A stretch of DNA of 56,682 nucleotides, taken from contig CANRIA010000014.1 of assembly GCA_947630555.1 (NCBI GenBank), positions 1-56,682 on the forward strand. The letters run 5' to 3'. The DNA comes from an uncultured Clostridia bacterium (GTDB taxonomy: Bacteria > Bacillota > Clostridia > Oscillospirales > Ruminococcaceae). The notes beneath the pieces were generated by a model, which was not told the origin of the DNA, ran no database searches, and saw only the letters and a list, made by a program, of their open reading frames with translations. Positions within the stretch are counted from its first letter, which is position 1. Every line of letters begins with the position of its first letter. Made by a program: the position numbers and the translations under genes. Below, in pieces: positions 32,821 to 42,137 of the stretch.

Positions 32821-33477
32821 ATGAAAATAAAAGTAAGTCCGTCTTTGCTCAGCTGCGACTATCTCCATCTTGCGAATGAGGTCGAAAGAGCATTCACCTG
32901 CGGCGCAGATATGCTGCATTTTGACGTAATGGACGGCGTTTTTGTAAACAATATAAGCTTTGGCATACCTATATTGCAGGCGGTGAAAAAGGTCAGCAAA
33001 CTGCCTCTGGATGTGCATCTTATGATATGCAGACCGCAGGATTATATAGAAAGATTTGTGAAGTTTGGCGCTGACATAGTAACCTTTCATTTAGAAACGG
33101 GCTGTAACATCGAAGAAACCATAGCGCTTATTAAAAAGTGCGGCGCAAAAGCAGGCATAGCAATAAAACCGCATACTCCTGCAAAAGATGTGCAAAAATA
33201 TATCGGTCTTGTTGATATGATACTTGTAATGACTGTAGAACCGGGCTTTGGCGGACAAGCCTTTATGCCGCAGTGTCTTGATAAAATTCGCGAGCTGAGA
33301 AGTAGGGCTGACAGCATGGGCGTGCCGCTTGATATTCAGGTAGACGGCGGAATAAATGCCGATACTGCAAAACTTACCGTAGATGCAGGCGCAAACGTCA
33401 TAGTTTCGGGCAGCTACCTTTTTGCCGCAGATGATATGGCTAGCAAGATCGCTCTGATAAAAGCTCTGCAAGGGTAG
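32821..33477 (+). CDS. rpe: Ribulose-phosphate 3-epimerase
   Basis: 218 aa TIM-barrel enzyme of the pentose phosphate pathway. VSPSLLSCDY, DVMDGVFV, LDVHLMI and MTVEPGFGGQ carry the metal ligands and active-site residues; DGGIN follows. ATG 32821 is preferred among clustered GTG/ATG codons from 32809 because the conserved MKIKVSPSLL start fits. The ribosome site GGTGA is weak. The 3' end overlaps the convergent MecA-like gene by 38 bases. Confidence 0.94.
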   Translation: MKIKVSPSLLSCDYLHLANEVERAFTCGADMLHFDVMDGVFVNNISFGIPILQAVKKVSKLPLDVHLMICRPQDYIERFVKFGADIVTFHLETGCNIEETIALIKKCGAKAGIAIKPHTPAKDVQKYIGLVDMILVMTVEPGFGGQAFMPQCLDKIRELRSRADSMGVPLDIQVDGGINADTAKLTVDAGANVIVSGSYLFAADDMASKIALIKALQG

Positions 33478-34024
33478 AAACGGCGTTTCCCTCTAATATT
33501 TTTTCGTATTCTTCCGAGGGCGGCTTAAAGCTGAGGCTGTGTTCTATACCCAGCTCGTATAAAATAGGGTAAGGGTCGGGCGGCAGATCGCCGTAAAACG
33601 CTATGATGTAACCGCTCTCACCTGCGTACATATCCGAGTTTATGCCTCCTTTGCAAAAAACAGTGCAGTATATCTGCTTTATGAATTTTCGCAGCTTTTG
33701 TATATCGCTTATTTTGCAGATGAGCTGCCGTGTTATCTTTTTCTTTACACGAAGCTTTCGCCTGTCTGACAGATAATAATATGGCTTTATCTCCGAAATG
33801 TATATAACAGCGCCGTCGGGCGAATCAAGTATCTCAACATTAAGTTCGCCGCCCGAAAAGCTTACAGAACATTCCTTCTGCGCCGCCGCCAGCAGGTAAG
33901 CAATAAGCATACGCCCCTCTGCCGAGCCTTTTTTTGAAAGCCTTTGATTTAAAAGCTCGCTTTCGTCGCTGTCAAGTATTATCTTGATACCGGGGACACC
34001 CTGACCTATGCGTTCAAATTTCAT
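33440..34024 (-). CDS. MecA-like adaptor protein
   Basis: 194 aa. The N-terminus MKFERIGQ... and the C-terminal domain with LRKFIKQIYCTVFCKG, an IIAFYGDLP strand, a LYELGIEHSLS helix and the closing NAVSTLAELL fit the MecA family, which delivers substrates to ClpC. The match is divergent, and the middle is basic (RRKLRVKKKITRQL). The target cannot be told. It overlaps rpe tail to tail. A weak AGAGAA site precedes ATG 34024. Confidence 0.7.
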   Translation of the reverse strand: MKFERIGQGVPGIKIILDSDESELLNQRLSKKGSAEGRMLIAYLLAAAQKECSVSFSGGELNVEILDSPDGAVIYISEIKPYYYLSDRRKLRVKKKITRQLICKISDIQKLRKFIKQIYCTVFCKGGINSDMYAGESGYIIAFYGDLPPDPYPILYELGIEHSLSFKPPSEEYEKILEGNAVSTLAELLSERSC

Positions 34025-34116
34025 ATATAAGATTCTCTCCGTTCAAAATGCATTCTGCGGCTTTAGCCGTTTCTAATATATTACGCCGAAAGGCTTGTTT
34101 TAGCAATTATAACTCG

Positions 34117-34145
34117 TTGACTTTTCTCGCCAAATATTGTACAAT
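34117..34145 (+). promoter_or_regulatory. Promoter of the gdpP operon
   Basis: TTGACT (34117-34122), 17 bases, TACAAT (34140-34145): 10 of 12 positions, about 33 bases before the gdpP start. Confidence 0.8.
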
Positions 34146-34178
34146 AAAATCACAATTTTCAGAAAGGCAAGATCTGAT

Positions 34179-36155
34179 ATGAAAAGAAACCATACAGTGC
34201 AGTATCTGATACTTACGGTCGTATCGCTGACCGCCGTGCTTGCATCGTGGAATATGTATAAGTCGTCCGACTCTCCGCAGTTCGGGCTGATACTGCTTGT
34301 AGTATCGGTCGTGGGCGCAATTTCGGTCGGCGTGATGTGGGCGCTTTCAAATTCTGTGCTCAAAAAGTTTATTTTGCAGCGTGTCAACGAGATAACTCAG
34401 ACCGAGAAAGAATCACTGCTCAATTTCCCTGCGCCAATGGCAATAATAGATAAATCAAAGCAGATAGTCTGGATGAACCGCGATTTTGACGATTATGTTC
34501 TTGACGAGATGCACGCTTATAAAATGTATATAGGCGACCTTGCCGACTTTGACTTTGATAAGCTGTATTCCGAGCAGGGCGATAAAATAAAGGTCAACGA
34601 CAGATACTACCGTGTAAAAGCCGTCACCAATAAAATGACAGACTCGGAGTTTTCTCTCGTCTATTTTGATGATATAACCGAGCTGCACGATATGACGGAA
34701 GAATATTTCCAGTCAAGACCTGCTGTAATGCTTGTTGCCGTTGACAGCTACGACGAGCTTATGCAGGACAGCCGTGAGAGCGAAAAAGCGCGTATCTCAG
34801 CACAGCTTGAGCAGCTTATGGAAACATTTTTTGACTCTACCACAGGCGTTGTAAGAAAGCTTTCGTCTTCAAGATTTTTAGTAGTGTTAGAGTACAGATA
34901 CTTAAAAAAGATGATAGACGGCAGATTTCCTATACTAGATAAGGCAAGAGAGATAACCATAGGCGAAAGAACCACCGTTACATTGTCAATAGGTGTTGGC
35001 AACGAGGGCAGGACACTTGCAGAAAACGAAGAATTTGCCAAGCAGGGTCTTGATATGTGCTTTGGCAGGGGCGGCGACCAAGCGGCAGTAAAAACGGGCG
35101 ACGGCTTTGAATTTTACGGCGGCGTTTCAAAGGGCGTAGAAAAGCAAACAAAGGTCAAAACTCGTATCATAGCAAATGCCCTTAAAGACCTTGTTAAAGA
35201 AAGCAGTAAGGTTTTCATTATGGGTCACAGCATGGCGGACTTAGATGCCATAGGTTCTGCGGTCGGTCTGTGCGCCGTTATAAGAAAACTTGGTACGCCT
35301 GCCTTTGTGGCAGTTGACCACCAGAGAAACTTAGCCGCGCCGCTTATAGGGTATATACGAAGCAAGCAGAGCGAGGAATACTTTATTTCTCCTGCGTATG
35401 CTGTAGATAACGTTGACGATACTACACTTCTTGTCGTAGTTGATACCCATAACCCCGATTTTGTCGATAGTCCCGAACTTTTGAAGCTGTGTCCAAAAAC
35501 AGTCGTTATAGACCACCATAGGCGTATGGTAAAAGCTATAGAAAATTCGGTAATATTTTTCCACGAACCTATGGCTTCTTCTGCATCTGAAATGGTGGCA
35601 GAGCTGGCTCAGTATTTCGGCAACGAGTGTAAACTTGCCGCCTATGAAGCAGAAGCGCTTCTGGCAGGAATAATGCTGGATACCAAAAATTTTGTAATGC
35701 GTACAGGCGTGCGCACATTTGAAGCAGCTGCATATCTGCGAAGAATAGGCGCCGATACCGTTTCGGTAAAAAATCTGTTTGCAAGCTCTATCGAAACGTT
35801 CCAGCAAAAGTCAATGCTTATCACTAACGCAGAGATACATAACGAATGTGCCGTTGCCACCGCAAGAGCAACATCACCTACTATGCGTATAGCAGCACCT
35901 CAGGCAGCCGACGAACTTTTGGGCATAAACGGCGTAAAAGCATCTTTTGTTATGTATGAAGACAGCGGCAAGGTGCAAATATCAGCCAGAAGTCTCGGCG
36001 GCTTTAACGTGCAGCTGGTAATGGAAGCTTTGGGCGGCGGAGGTCATCAGACAATGGCAGGCGTGCAGCTTACTACCACTCTGCGAGATGCAAAACATAT
36101 GCTTCTTATGGCAATAGATGACTATATAGAAAAATCATCAGCAAATAATAAATAA
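34179..36155 (+). CDS. gdpP: Cyclic-di-AMP phosphodiesterase GdpP
   Basis: 658 aa. Two membrane helices (about 8-26 and 36-56), a PAS-like domain (about 80-170), a degenerate GGDEF domain (about 180-310, with GRGGDQA in place of GGDEF), then DHH and DHHA1 domains. The DHH motif H350, D354, D356 and the later VVVDTHN, VIDHHRR and GGGGHQTMAG motifs are intact, so c-di-AMP hydrolysis is expected. ATG 34179 is the start; the frame extends upstream to 34137. It forms the conserved gdpP-rplI-dnaB cluster. Confidence 0.95.
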   Translation: MKRNHTVQYLILTVVSLTAVLASWNMYKSSDSPQFGLILLVVSVVGAISVGVMWALSNSVLKKFILQRVNEITQTEKESLLNFPAPMAIIDKSKQIVWMNRDFDDYVLDEMHAYKMYIGDLADFDFDKLYSEQGDKIKVNDRYYRVKAVTNKMTDSEFSLVYFDDITELHDMTEEYFQSRPAVMLVAVDSYDELMQDSRESEKARISAQLEQLMETFFDSTTGVVRKLSSSRFLVVLEYRYLKKMIDGRFPILDKAREITIGERTTVTLSIGVGNEGRTLAENEEFAKQGLDMCFGRGGDQAAVKTGDGFEFYGGVSKGVEKQTKVKTRIIANALKDLVKESSKVFIMGHSMADLDAIGSAVGLCAVIRKLGTPAFVAVDHQRNLAAPLIGYIRSKQSEEYFISPAYAVDNVDDTTLLVVVDTHNPDFVDSPELLKLCPKTVVIDHHRRMVKAIENSVIFFHEPMASSASEMVAELAQYFGNECKLAAYEAEALLAGIMLDTKNFVMRTGVRTFEAAAYLRRIGADTVSVKNLFASSIETFQQKSMLITNAEIHNECAVATARATSPTMRIAAPQAADELLGINGVKASFVMYEDSGKVQISARSLGGFNVQLVMEALGGGGHQTMAGVQLTTTLRDAKHMLLMAIDDYIEKSSANNK

Positions 36156-36175
36156 TATTGAGAGGATAGTGTGTT

Positions 36176-36640
36176 ATGAAAGTTATACTTCTTAAAGACG
36201 TAAAAGGCAGCGGCAAGGCAGGCGATACCGTAAATGTTGCAGACGGCTATGCAAGAAACTACCTGCTTGCAAAGGGTCTGGCAGCCGAGGCAAACGCTAA
36301 GAACTTGGGCGAGCTTAGCAGCAAAAAGGCATCACAGCAGCATAAACTTGATGTTGAAAAAGCCGAGAACATAAAGCTTAAAGAAAAGCTTGAAGGCAAA
36401 AGTGTTGAGATAGCCGCAGCAGCAGGCGCAAACGGCAAATTCTTCGGCGCAATAACTTCGGGCAATGTGTCCGAAGCTATAAAAAAGCAGTATGGAATTG
36501 ATATAGAAAAGAAAAGAATAAATATGGCAGATATAAAAAGCTACGGCGATTTTACAGCCGAAATAAAGCTTTCTCAGGGCGTAAGTTTCAAAATGACCGT
36601 AAAGGCAGTGCAGGCAGAAGAAAAAGGAGCTAAAAAGTAA
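36176..36640 (+). CDS. rplI: 50S ribosomal protein L9
   Basis: 154 aa, two globular domains joined by a long helix. [17 protein letters not shown] and [16 protein letters not shown] are the L9 signature. It ends TAA sharing its last base with the ATG of dnaB, so the two are translationally coupled. AGAGGA precedes the start. Confidence 0.96.
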   Translation: MKVILLKDVKGSGKAGDTVNVADGYARNYLLAKGLAAEANAKNLGELSSKKASQQHKLDVEKAENIKLKEKLEGKSVEIAAAAGANGKFFGAITSGNVSEAIKKQYGIDIEKKRINMADIKSYGDFTAEIKLSQGVSFKMTVKAVQAEEKGAKK

Positions 36641-37998
36641 TGGATCCGCTGAGCATATATGAGGGCAGGGAACTGCCTAATTCATCAGAAGCCGAACAAA
36701 CCGTTCTGGGCGCAATGCTTGACGAGCCAAGCCTTATACCTATGGTAATAGGCATGATAAAGCCGGAGTGTTTCTATCAGGAAAACCACAAAAAGCTGTT
36801 TGGCATAATAGTAAGGCTGTTTGTCGTGGGCAAAGAGATAGACTATGTGGTTTTGATAAACGAAGCATTAAATGAAGGCGTGTTCCAAAGCGAAACGTCA
36901 GCAAAGACGTACCTAACCGGTATAATGGAGAGCGTGCCTTCGGTATCTGAAGATAATATAAGAAGCTACTGTGAAATAATTGACGGGCTGTATCAGCGCA
37001 GAATGCTTATAAAAGCCGCAGAGGAAATACTTACATCTTCTTATGACGGCACTGCCGCCCCCGATATACTGCTTGATAGTGCAGAGCAGAAGATATACAA
37101 TATCCGTCAGGGCAAGCTTAGTGACGGCATGGCAAAGATAGACTCTCTTATGGTGCCCGTTTTTGACAGGATAGTAAAGCTCAGCAAAAAGGACAGCGGC
37201 GACGGCGCAGGCATGAAAACAGGCTTCGGCAAGCTCGATTCTATTATGATAGGTCTTAACGATACCGATCTTATTATAGTTGCCGCCAGACCCGGTATGG
37301 GCAAGTCTGCTTTTGCGCTTAACGTTGCAGCAAACGTGTGCCGCAGCGAAAATGCCAAAAGCGTGTGTTATTTTTCGCTTGAAATGGGCAACGAACAGCT
37401 CGTTACAAGAATGTTGTCTTCCGAATCGCTTGTAAACGGCTATTCGCTAAGAAGCGGCGATCTGAAATCAGAAGATTGGCAAAAGCTTGCAAGGGGCGCA
37501 GATGAACTTGCCTCAATGCCGCTTTATTTTGACGAAACTGCCGGAATAACCGTGTCGCAGATGAAAGCAAAAGTGCGCAGAATACCAAACTGCGGACTGG
37601 TTATCATAGACTATTTGCAGCTGATGTCGTCACCTAATAATTATAATAACAGGGTGCTGGAAATTTCCGAGATAACAAGGCAGCTAAAACTCATGGCAAA
37701 AGAGCTGAAAATACCGATAATACTGCTCTCTCAGCTAAACAGAAGCGTTGAGAGCCGTACCGATAAACACCCCCAGCTTGCAGATCTGCGTGAGTCGGGC
37801 TCGATAGAACAGGATGCCGACGTAATACTGTTTTTGTACCGAGAGGGTTACTATAATAAAGAACTTTCCGACCAGTCTACCAGCGAGTGTATAATAGCCA
37901 AAAACCGCCACGGCGAAACGGGTACGGTAAAACTTGCGTTCGTCGGCGAGTATACGCTGTTTCGTGACCTTGAATATCACCGCGAAGAGGATGCGTAA
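36640..37998 (+). CDS. dnaB: Replicative DNA helicase DnaB
   Basis: 452 aa hexameric helicase of the replication fork (named dnaC in Bacillus). The N-terminal DnaB domain (about 10-110, LPNSSEAEQTVLGAML) is joined to the RecA-like domain with Walker A ARPGMGKS (216-223), Walker B LVIIDYLQLM, a conserved SQLNRSVE loop and ADLRESGSIEQDAD. The gene overlaps rplI by one base and precedes tilS by 6. Confidence 0.96.
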   Translation: MDPLSIYEGRELPNSSEAEQTVLGAMLDEPSLIPMVIGMIKPECFYQENHKKLFGIIVRLFVVGKEIDYVVLINEALNEGVFQSETSAKTYLTGIMESVPSVSEDNIRSYCEIIDGLYQRRMLIKAAEEILTSSYDGTAAPDILLDSAEQKIYNIRQGKLSDGMAKIDSLMVPVFDRIVKLSKKDSGDGAGMKTGFGKLDSIMIGLNDTDLIIVAARPGMGKSAFALNVAANVCRSENAKSVCYFSLEMGNEQLVTRMLSSESLVNGYSLRSGDLKSEDWQKLARGADELASMPLYFDETAGITVSQMKAKVRRIPNCGLVIIDYLQLMSSPNNYNNRVLEISEITRQLKLMAKELKIPIILLSQLNRSVESRTDKHPQLADLRESGSIEQDADVILFLYREGYYNKELSDQSTSECIIAKNRHGETGTVKLAFVGEYTLFRDLEYHREEDA

Positions 37999-38004
37999 CC
38001 AAAT

Positions 38005-39366
38005 ATGTGCGATAATATGCTTGAAAAAGTGCGGCAGACTATAAATGCCTATGAAATGCTTAAAGCAGGCGAAAAAGTGCTTGTGGGGCTTTCGGGCGGC
38101 GCTGACAGCGTTTCTCTCGCGCTTTGCTTAAAACAGCTGGGCTTTGCGGTCTGCTGCGTTCATGTAGACCATGGACTTCGCGGCGAGGAAAGTGACCGCG
38201 ACAGAGAGTTTTGCAAAGAGTTTTGTAAGCAGCACGGCTTTGAACTGCTTGTGTATTCGCCGAATGTAAAAGAATATTGCGAAGAAAATAAACTCTCAAC
38301 AGAGCTTGGCGCTCGTAAACTGCGTTATGATGCCTTTGAAAAGGCTGCCGATAAGTTTTCGTGTGAAAAAATAGCAACTGCCCATACTCTCTCAGACTGC
38401 CTTGAAACCACGCTTCTCAATTTAACGCGCGGCGCAGGGGTCAAAGGTCTCAGCGGCATACCGCCCGTCCGCGATAGATTTATACGACCGCTTATTGACT
38501 GCACCAGAGCAGAAATAGAAGAATTTGTTTTATCTCAGGGCGAAGGATATGTAAACGACAGTACAAATTTTGTTGACGACTGTTCGCGCAATATAATAAG
38601 GCTGAATGTGGTTCCGCAGCTTGAAAGAATAAACAGCGGCATAATGAAAAGCTACTTGTCCACCGTGAAAGTTTTAAGAGAAACCAGCGGCTATATCTGG
38701 AATTTGTCAGAGAATGCGATAAACAGCGCTAAAATATCCAATAATAGCTATATGACAAATATTCTGCTTGCGTGCGATGAGTTTGTTTTGGAAAACGCTT
38801 TGTCGCAGATAATTAAAGAATCCTGCGGCGAAAGCAGCTTTGACCGCATAGCAGATGTTGTAAATATCTGTAAAAACGGCGGTAAAATAACCCTGCCGCA
38901 TGATGTTTACGCCGAAAATTCAAACGGTATATTAAAATTTTATAAGCAGACAGTAAAGACGGAAGAGTTTCAGTCACCGCTCGTTATCGGCGAATATATG
39001 CATTTTTTTGATAAATGTCTTTTTGCTGAAAAATTAACTGTCGAAGAATATTTAAAAGAAAACGATAATGTTCACAAAAAGTTTACAAATTATCAAATAG
39101 ATTATGATAAAATAAAAGGTAGCGTGTTTGTGCGCAATAGGCGCAGCGGCGATAAGATAAAGCTTCGCGGCAGAGATTTTACGTCATCTGTTAAAACGCT
39201 TTTCAATGCCTCTGTACCCGTGCAAGAGCGCTCAAAAGTGCTGTTTTTGTGCGACAGCGAGGGCATAATATTTATTGAGGGCTTTGGCTGTGCCGACCGC
39301 GTAAAATGCACCGACAGCACAATAAACATACTTGAAATAAAGCTTAACACAAAACTGTCACAATAA
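38005..39366 (+). CDS. tilS: tRNA(Ile)-lysidine synthetase
   Basis: 453 aa. Converts the wobble C of the tRNA-Ile CAT anticodon to lysidine. The PP-loop SGGADS (30-35) lies in the N-terminal ATPase domain, with HVDHGLRGEESDRD and TAHTLSD following. The C-terminal TilS domain includes RNRRSGDKIKLRGR. The start at ATG 38005 has a poor ribosome site and lies 6 bases after dnaB; an in-frame ATG at 38017 is an alternative. The Fic gene starts almost at once after it. Confidence 0.92.
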   Translation: MCDNMLEKVRQTINAYEMLKAGEKVLVGLSGGADSVSLALCLKQLGFAVCCVHVDHGLRGEESDRDREFCKEFCKQHGFELLVYSPNVKEYCEENKLSTELGARKLRYDAFEKAADKFSCEKIATAHTLSDCLETTLLNLTRGAGVKGLSGIPPVRDRFIRPLIDCTRAEIEEFVLSQGEGYVNDSTNFVDDCSRNIIRLNVVPQLERINSGIMKSYLSTVKVLRETSGYIWNLSENAINSAKISNNSYMTNILLACDEFVLENALSQIIKESCGESSFDRIADVVNICKNGGKITLPHDVYAENSNGILKFYKQTVKTEEFQSPLVIGEYMHFFDKCLFAEKLTVEEYLKENDNVHKKFTNYQIDYDKIKGSVFVRNRRSGDKIKLRGRDFTSSVKTLFNASVPVQERSKVLFLCDSEGIIFIEGFGCADRVKCTDSTINILEIKLNTKLSQ

Positions 39367-39388
39367 CGTGATACATTATAATAGAGAT

Positions 39389-40105
39389 ATGAATTTTGAA
39401 AGAAAGTATGACCTTACTGTTAAAGACAACATCTTTGTTGCCAAAAGAAACATTGTTGATTATATATGGAAAAGTGCAAAGCTTGAAGGACTTAGCGTAA
39501 CTTTTCCGGATACTGAAGCTGTTTTCAATGGTGTGTCACCTGCTAATTTAAAAGTTGACGAAATTATAGCTGTGAACAATTTAAAACATTCTTGGTATTT
39601 TGTTTTTGATACTATTGATAAGCCGACAGATCTTGAGCACATTTGCAGTCTTAACAGAATAGTCGGCGGCGACAATTTGGTTTATAATGCAGGTCATCTG
39701 CGAAATGTTCCTGTTTCAATAGGCGGCACTTCGTGGCGACCCGATATTCCGAATGAACCGATCATAAAAGAAGATATTGCAGATATACTCAACATTGAAA
39801 GTCCAACAGACCGCTGTATTACACTTATGCTTTATTGTATGCGTTCACAGATGTTCCTTGACGGCAATAAGCGTACAAGTATGCTTGCGGCAAATCACGA
39901 AATGATACGAAACGGCTGTGGGATAATTTCTGTGCCTATAGAATTTCAGCCTGAATTCAGAAGACTTCTTGTTGAATTTTATGAAACAAACGAAATGTCG
40001 GTTTTAAAGCAGTTTGTATATGATAACTGTATTGACGGCATAGATATGCAGGCACAGCGCAGATATGTTGAAGCACAAAAGAAAAAAGTTAATTATGATG
40101 AGTAA
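39389..40105 (+). CDS. Fic/DOC-family protein with altered catalytic motif
   Basis: 238 aa. Fic proteins usually transfer AMP from ATP to target hydroxyls. The core motif reads [10 protein letters not shown] (154-163): the expected catalytic His is Gln154, while Phe156, Asp158, Gly159, Asn160 and Arg162 are kept. An N-terminal SAKLEG (29-34) fits the inhibitory helix motif [S/T]xxxE[G/N]. The gene lies between tilS and ftsH, where hpt is commonest, and looks more A+T-rich by eye. ATG 39389 is chosen; a GTG at 39368, two bases after the tilS stop, is in frame. TATAAT at 39377-39382 could drive a leaderless transcript. Confidence 0.85.
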   Translation: MNFERKYDLTVKDNIFVAKRNIVDYIWKSAKLEGLSVTFPDTEAVFNGVSPANLKVDEIIAVNNLKHSWYFVFDTIDKPTDLEHICSLNRIVGGDNLVYNAGHLRNVPVSIGGTSWRPDIPNEPIIKEDIADILNIESPTDRCITLMLYCMRSQMFLDGNKRTSMLAANHEMIRNGCGIISVPIEFQPEFRRLLVEFYETNEMSVLKQFVYDNCIDGIDMQAQRRYVEAQKKKVNYDE

Positions 40106-40152
40106 ATAAATGTTATAAAACAGTAATTCATAACTATCTAAGGAGTGGTATA

Positions 40153-42057
40153 TTGAACAAGAACAGCGGATTTAAAAGCCTTTGGATATATCTGCTTATA
40201 TCCGGAGCGATACTTTTCGGTCTGATATATCTTCTCAGCAATTTAAGCAGCGGCGGAGAGGAAAAGCCTTATTCCGAGATAATGACGTATTTTGATGATA
40301 TGCGTGTATCAGAATATGAGCTTGACCTTGGCAGCGGCGAGCTTACTTATAAGCTGGACGGCAAGGACGAGGAGTATACCTACGAAGTGCCCAACGTTTC
40401 GCTTTTTGTAAACGAGGTGCTCGGCGAGGAAGGCAGCAACTACAGGCAGAAATATAATGAGGCTCACCCCGACAGCAAGCTTGTCTTCAACTTAGAGCCT
40501 ATCAAGGACAATACCTTCTGGCTCAACCTTATACCAACGCTTATAATGCTCGGCGTAATGATCGCTTTCTTTGTGATAGTCCTCAAATCTACCGCAGGCA
40601 GAGGCGGTCTTAACGGCTTCAGCAAAACAAATGCACGTCAGCATATAGATTCGGAGCATAAAGTCACATTTGACGACGTTGCAGGCGCCGAGGAAGAAAA
40701 GGAAGAACTTGTTGAAATAGTCGATTTCCTTAAAAATCCTAAGAAGTATCAGGAGATAGGCGCAAGAATACCCAAGGGTGTGCTGCTTATGGGGCCTCCG
40801 GGTACAGGTAAAACTCTTATGGCTAAGGCAGTCGCAGGAGAGGCTGATGTGCCGTTCTTCTCAATTTCCGGTTCCGACTTTGTTGAAATGTTTGTCGGCG
40901 TTGGCGCTTCAAGAGTAAGAGATCTGTTTGATCAGGCTAAAAAGAACGCTCCTTCTATCATCTTTATAGATGAGATAGATGCCGTCGGCAGACAAAGAGG
41001 CACAGGTCTCGGCGGCGGTCACGACGAAAGAGAGCAGACCCTCAACCAGATACTTGTCGAAATGGACGGCTTTGCTACCAAAGATAACATCATAGTTATG
41101 GCAGGCACTAACAGACGTGATATACTCGACCCGGCACTGCTTCGTCCCGGTCGTTTTGACAGACAGATATTTGTAAATTATCCCGACGTAAAGGGCAGAG
41201 AAGAGATACTCAAAGTTCATACAAGAAACCGTCCTCTCGCGCCCGATGTCGATTTGAAAGTTATCGCGCAGTCTACCTCCGGCTTTACCGGTGCAGACCT
41301 TGAAAACCTTGTAAACGAAGCCAGCCTGCTAGCCGCGCGTGAGAATAAAAAGGCTATCACTCGCAAAGAGCTGGAAGAAGCAGCTATCAAGGTAATTGCA
41401 GGTCCCGAGAAGAAGTCAAGGGTAGTAACGCCCGAAGAAAAACGCCTCACCGCGTATCACGAGGGCGGTCACGCGCTTTGCCATTACTTCCTGCCCACAC
41501 AGGATAAGGTGCATCATGTCACCATTATTCCCAGGGGTCAGGCAGGCGGCTTTACAATGTCGCTTCCCGAAAAGGATAAAGCGTATGTCAGCCGCAATGA
41601 GATGTTTGAAACTATCATCGTGCTGCTCGGCGGTCGTGTTGCAGAAAAACTTGTGCTTGATGATATTTCCACGGGCGCTTCTAACGACCTTGAAAGAGCC
41701 ACCGCTACCGCTAGAAATATGGTAACAAGATACGGCTTCAGCGATAAGCTTGGCCCTGTTGTATACGGCAGAGGCGAACATGAGGTCTTCCTCGGCAGAG
41801 ATTACGGCAGTACGCCCGACTATTCGGACAGAGTAGCAGGTGAGATCGACGAGGAAATTCGCACTATTGTTGAAGATGCCATGAGCAAGTGCGAAAAGCT
41901 GCTGACAGAGCATATGGATAAACTCCATACAATAGCCAAATATCTTATGAAGTACGAAAAGATTGACGGCATAAACTTTGAAAAGCTCATGAACGGCGAG
42001 ATAAGCGTTGACGACGATGCCGCCGAAGATACCGCATCTGACGAAAAGAGCGAATAA
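40153..42057 (+). CDS. ftsH: ATP-dependent zinc metalloprotease FtsH
   Basis: 634 aa membrane AAA+ protease. Two membrane helices (about 9-29 and 119-141) flank an extracytoplasmic domain. The AAA domain has GPPGTGKT, the Walker [14 protein letters not shown] and the arginine-finger region [11 protein letters not shown]. The protease site is H436-EGG-H440, an HExxH with Gly where Ala is usual. The start is TTG 40153, supported by AAGGAG 7 bases upstream. The acidic C-terminal tail is typical. A terminator follows. Confidence 0.96.
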   Translation: MNKNSGFKSLWIYLLISGAILFGLIYLLSNLSSGGEEKPYSEIMTYFDDMRVSEYELDLGSGELTYKLDGKDEEYTYEVPNVSLFVNEVLGEEGSNYRQKYNEAHPDSKLVFNLEPIKDNTFWLNLIPTLIMLGVMIAFFVIVLKSTAGRGGLNGFSKTNARQHIDSEHKVTFDDVAGAEEEKEELVEIVDFLKNPKKYQEIGARIPKGVLLMGPPGTGKTLMAKAVAGEADVPFFSISGSDFVEMFVGVGASRVRDLFDQAKKNAPSIIFIDEIDAVGRQRGTGLGGGHDEREQTLNQILVEMDGFATKDNIIVMAGTNRRDILDPALLRPGRFDRQIFVNYPDVKGREEILKVHTRNRPLAPDVDLKVIAQSTSGFTGADLENLVNEASLLAARENKKAITRKELEEAAIKVIAGPEKKSRVVTPEEKRLTAYHEGGHALCHYFLPTQDKVHHVTIIPRGQAGGFTMSLPEKDKAYVSRNEMFETIIVLLGGRVAEKLVLDDISTGASNDLERATATARNMVTRYGFSDKLGPVVYGRGEHEVFLGRDYGSTPDYSDRVAGEIDEEIRTIVEDAMSKCEKLLTEHMDKLHTIAKYLMKYEKIDGINFEKLMNGEISVDDDAAEDTASDEKSE

Positions 42058-42069
42058 TTTTTATAAACC

Positions 42070-42106
42070 ATACCCGTTTGAGCATTGCCGAACGGGTATT
42101 TTTGTA
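42070..42106 (+). terminator. Intrinsic terminator after ftsH
   Basis: ATACCCGTT (42070-42078) and AACGGGTAT (42091-42099) form a perfect 9-bp stem with a 12-base loop, followed by TTTTTG. Confidence 0.88.
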
Positions 42107-42137
42107 TTATCCGGGCGTTGTGGGGTAAAATAATCTC

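Noticed and set aside
39389-40105. Hypoxanthine phosphoribosyltransferase in the tilS-ftsH slot
   Set aside because: The product has the Fic core and no phosphoribosyl pyrophosphate motif.
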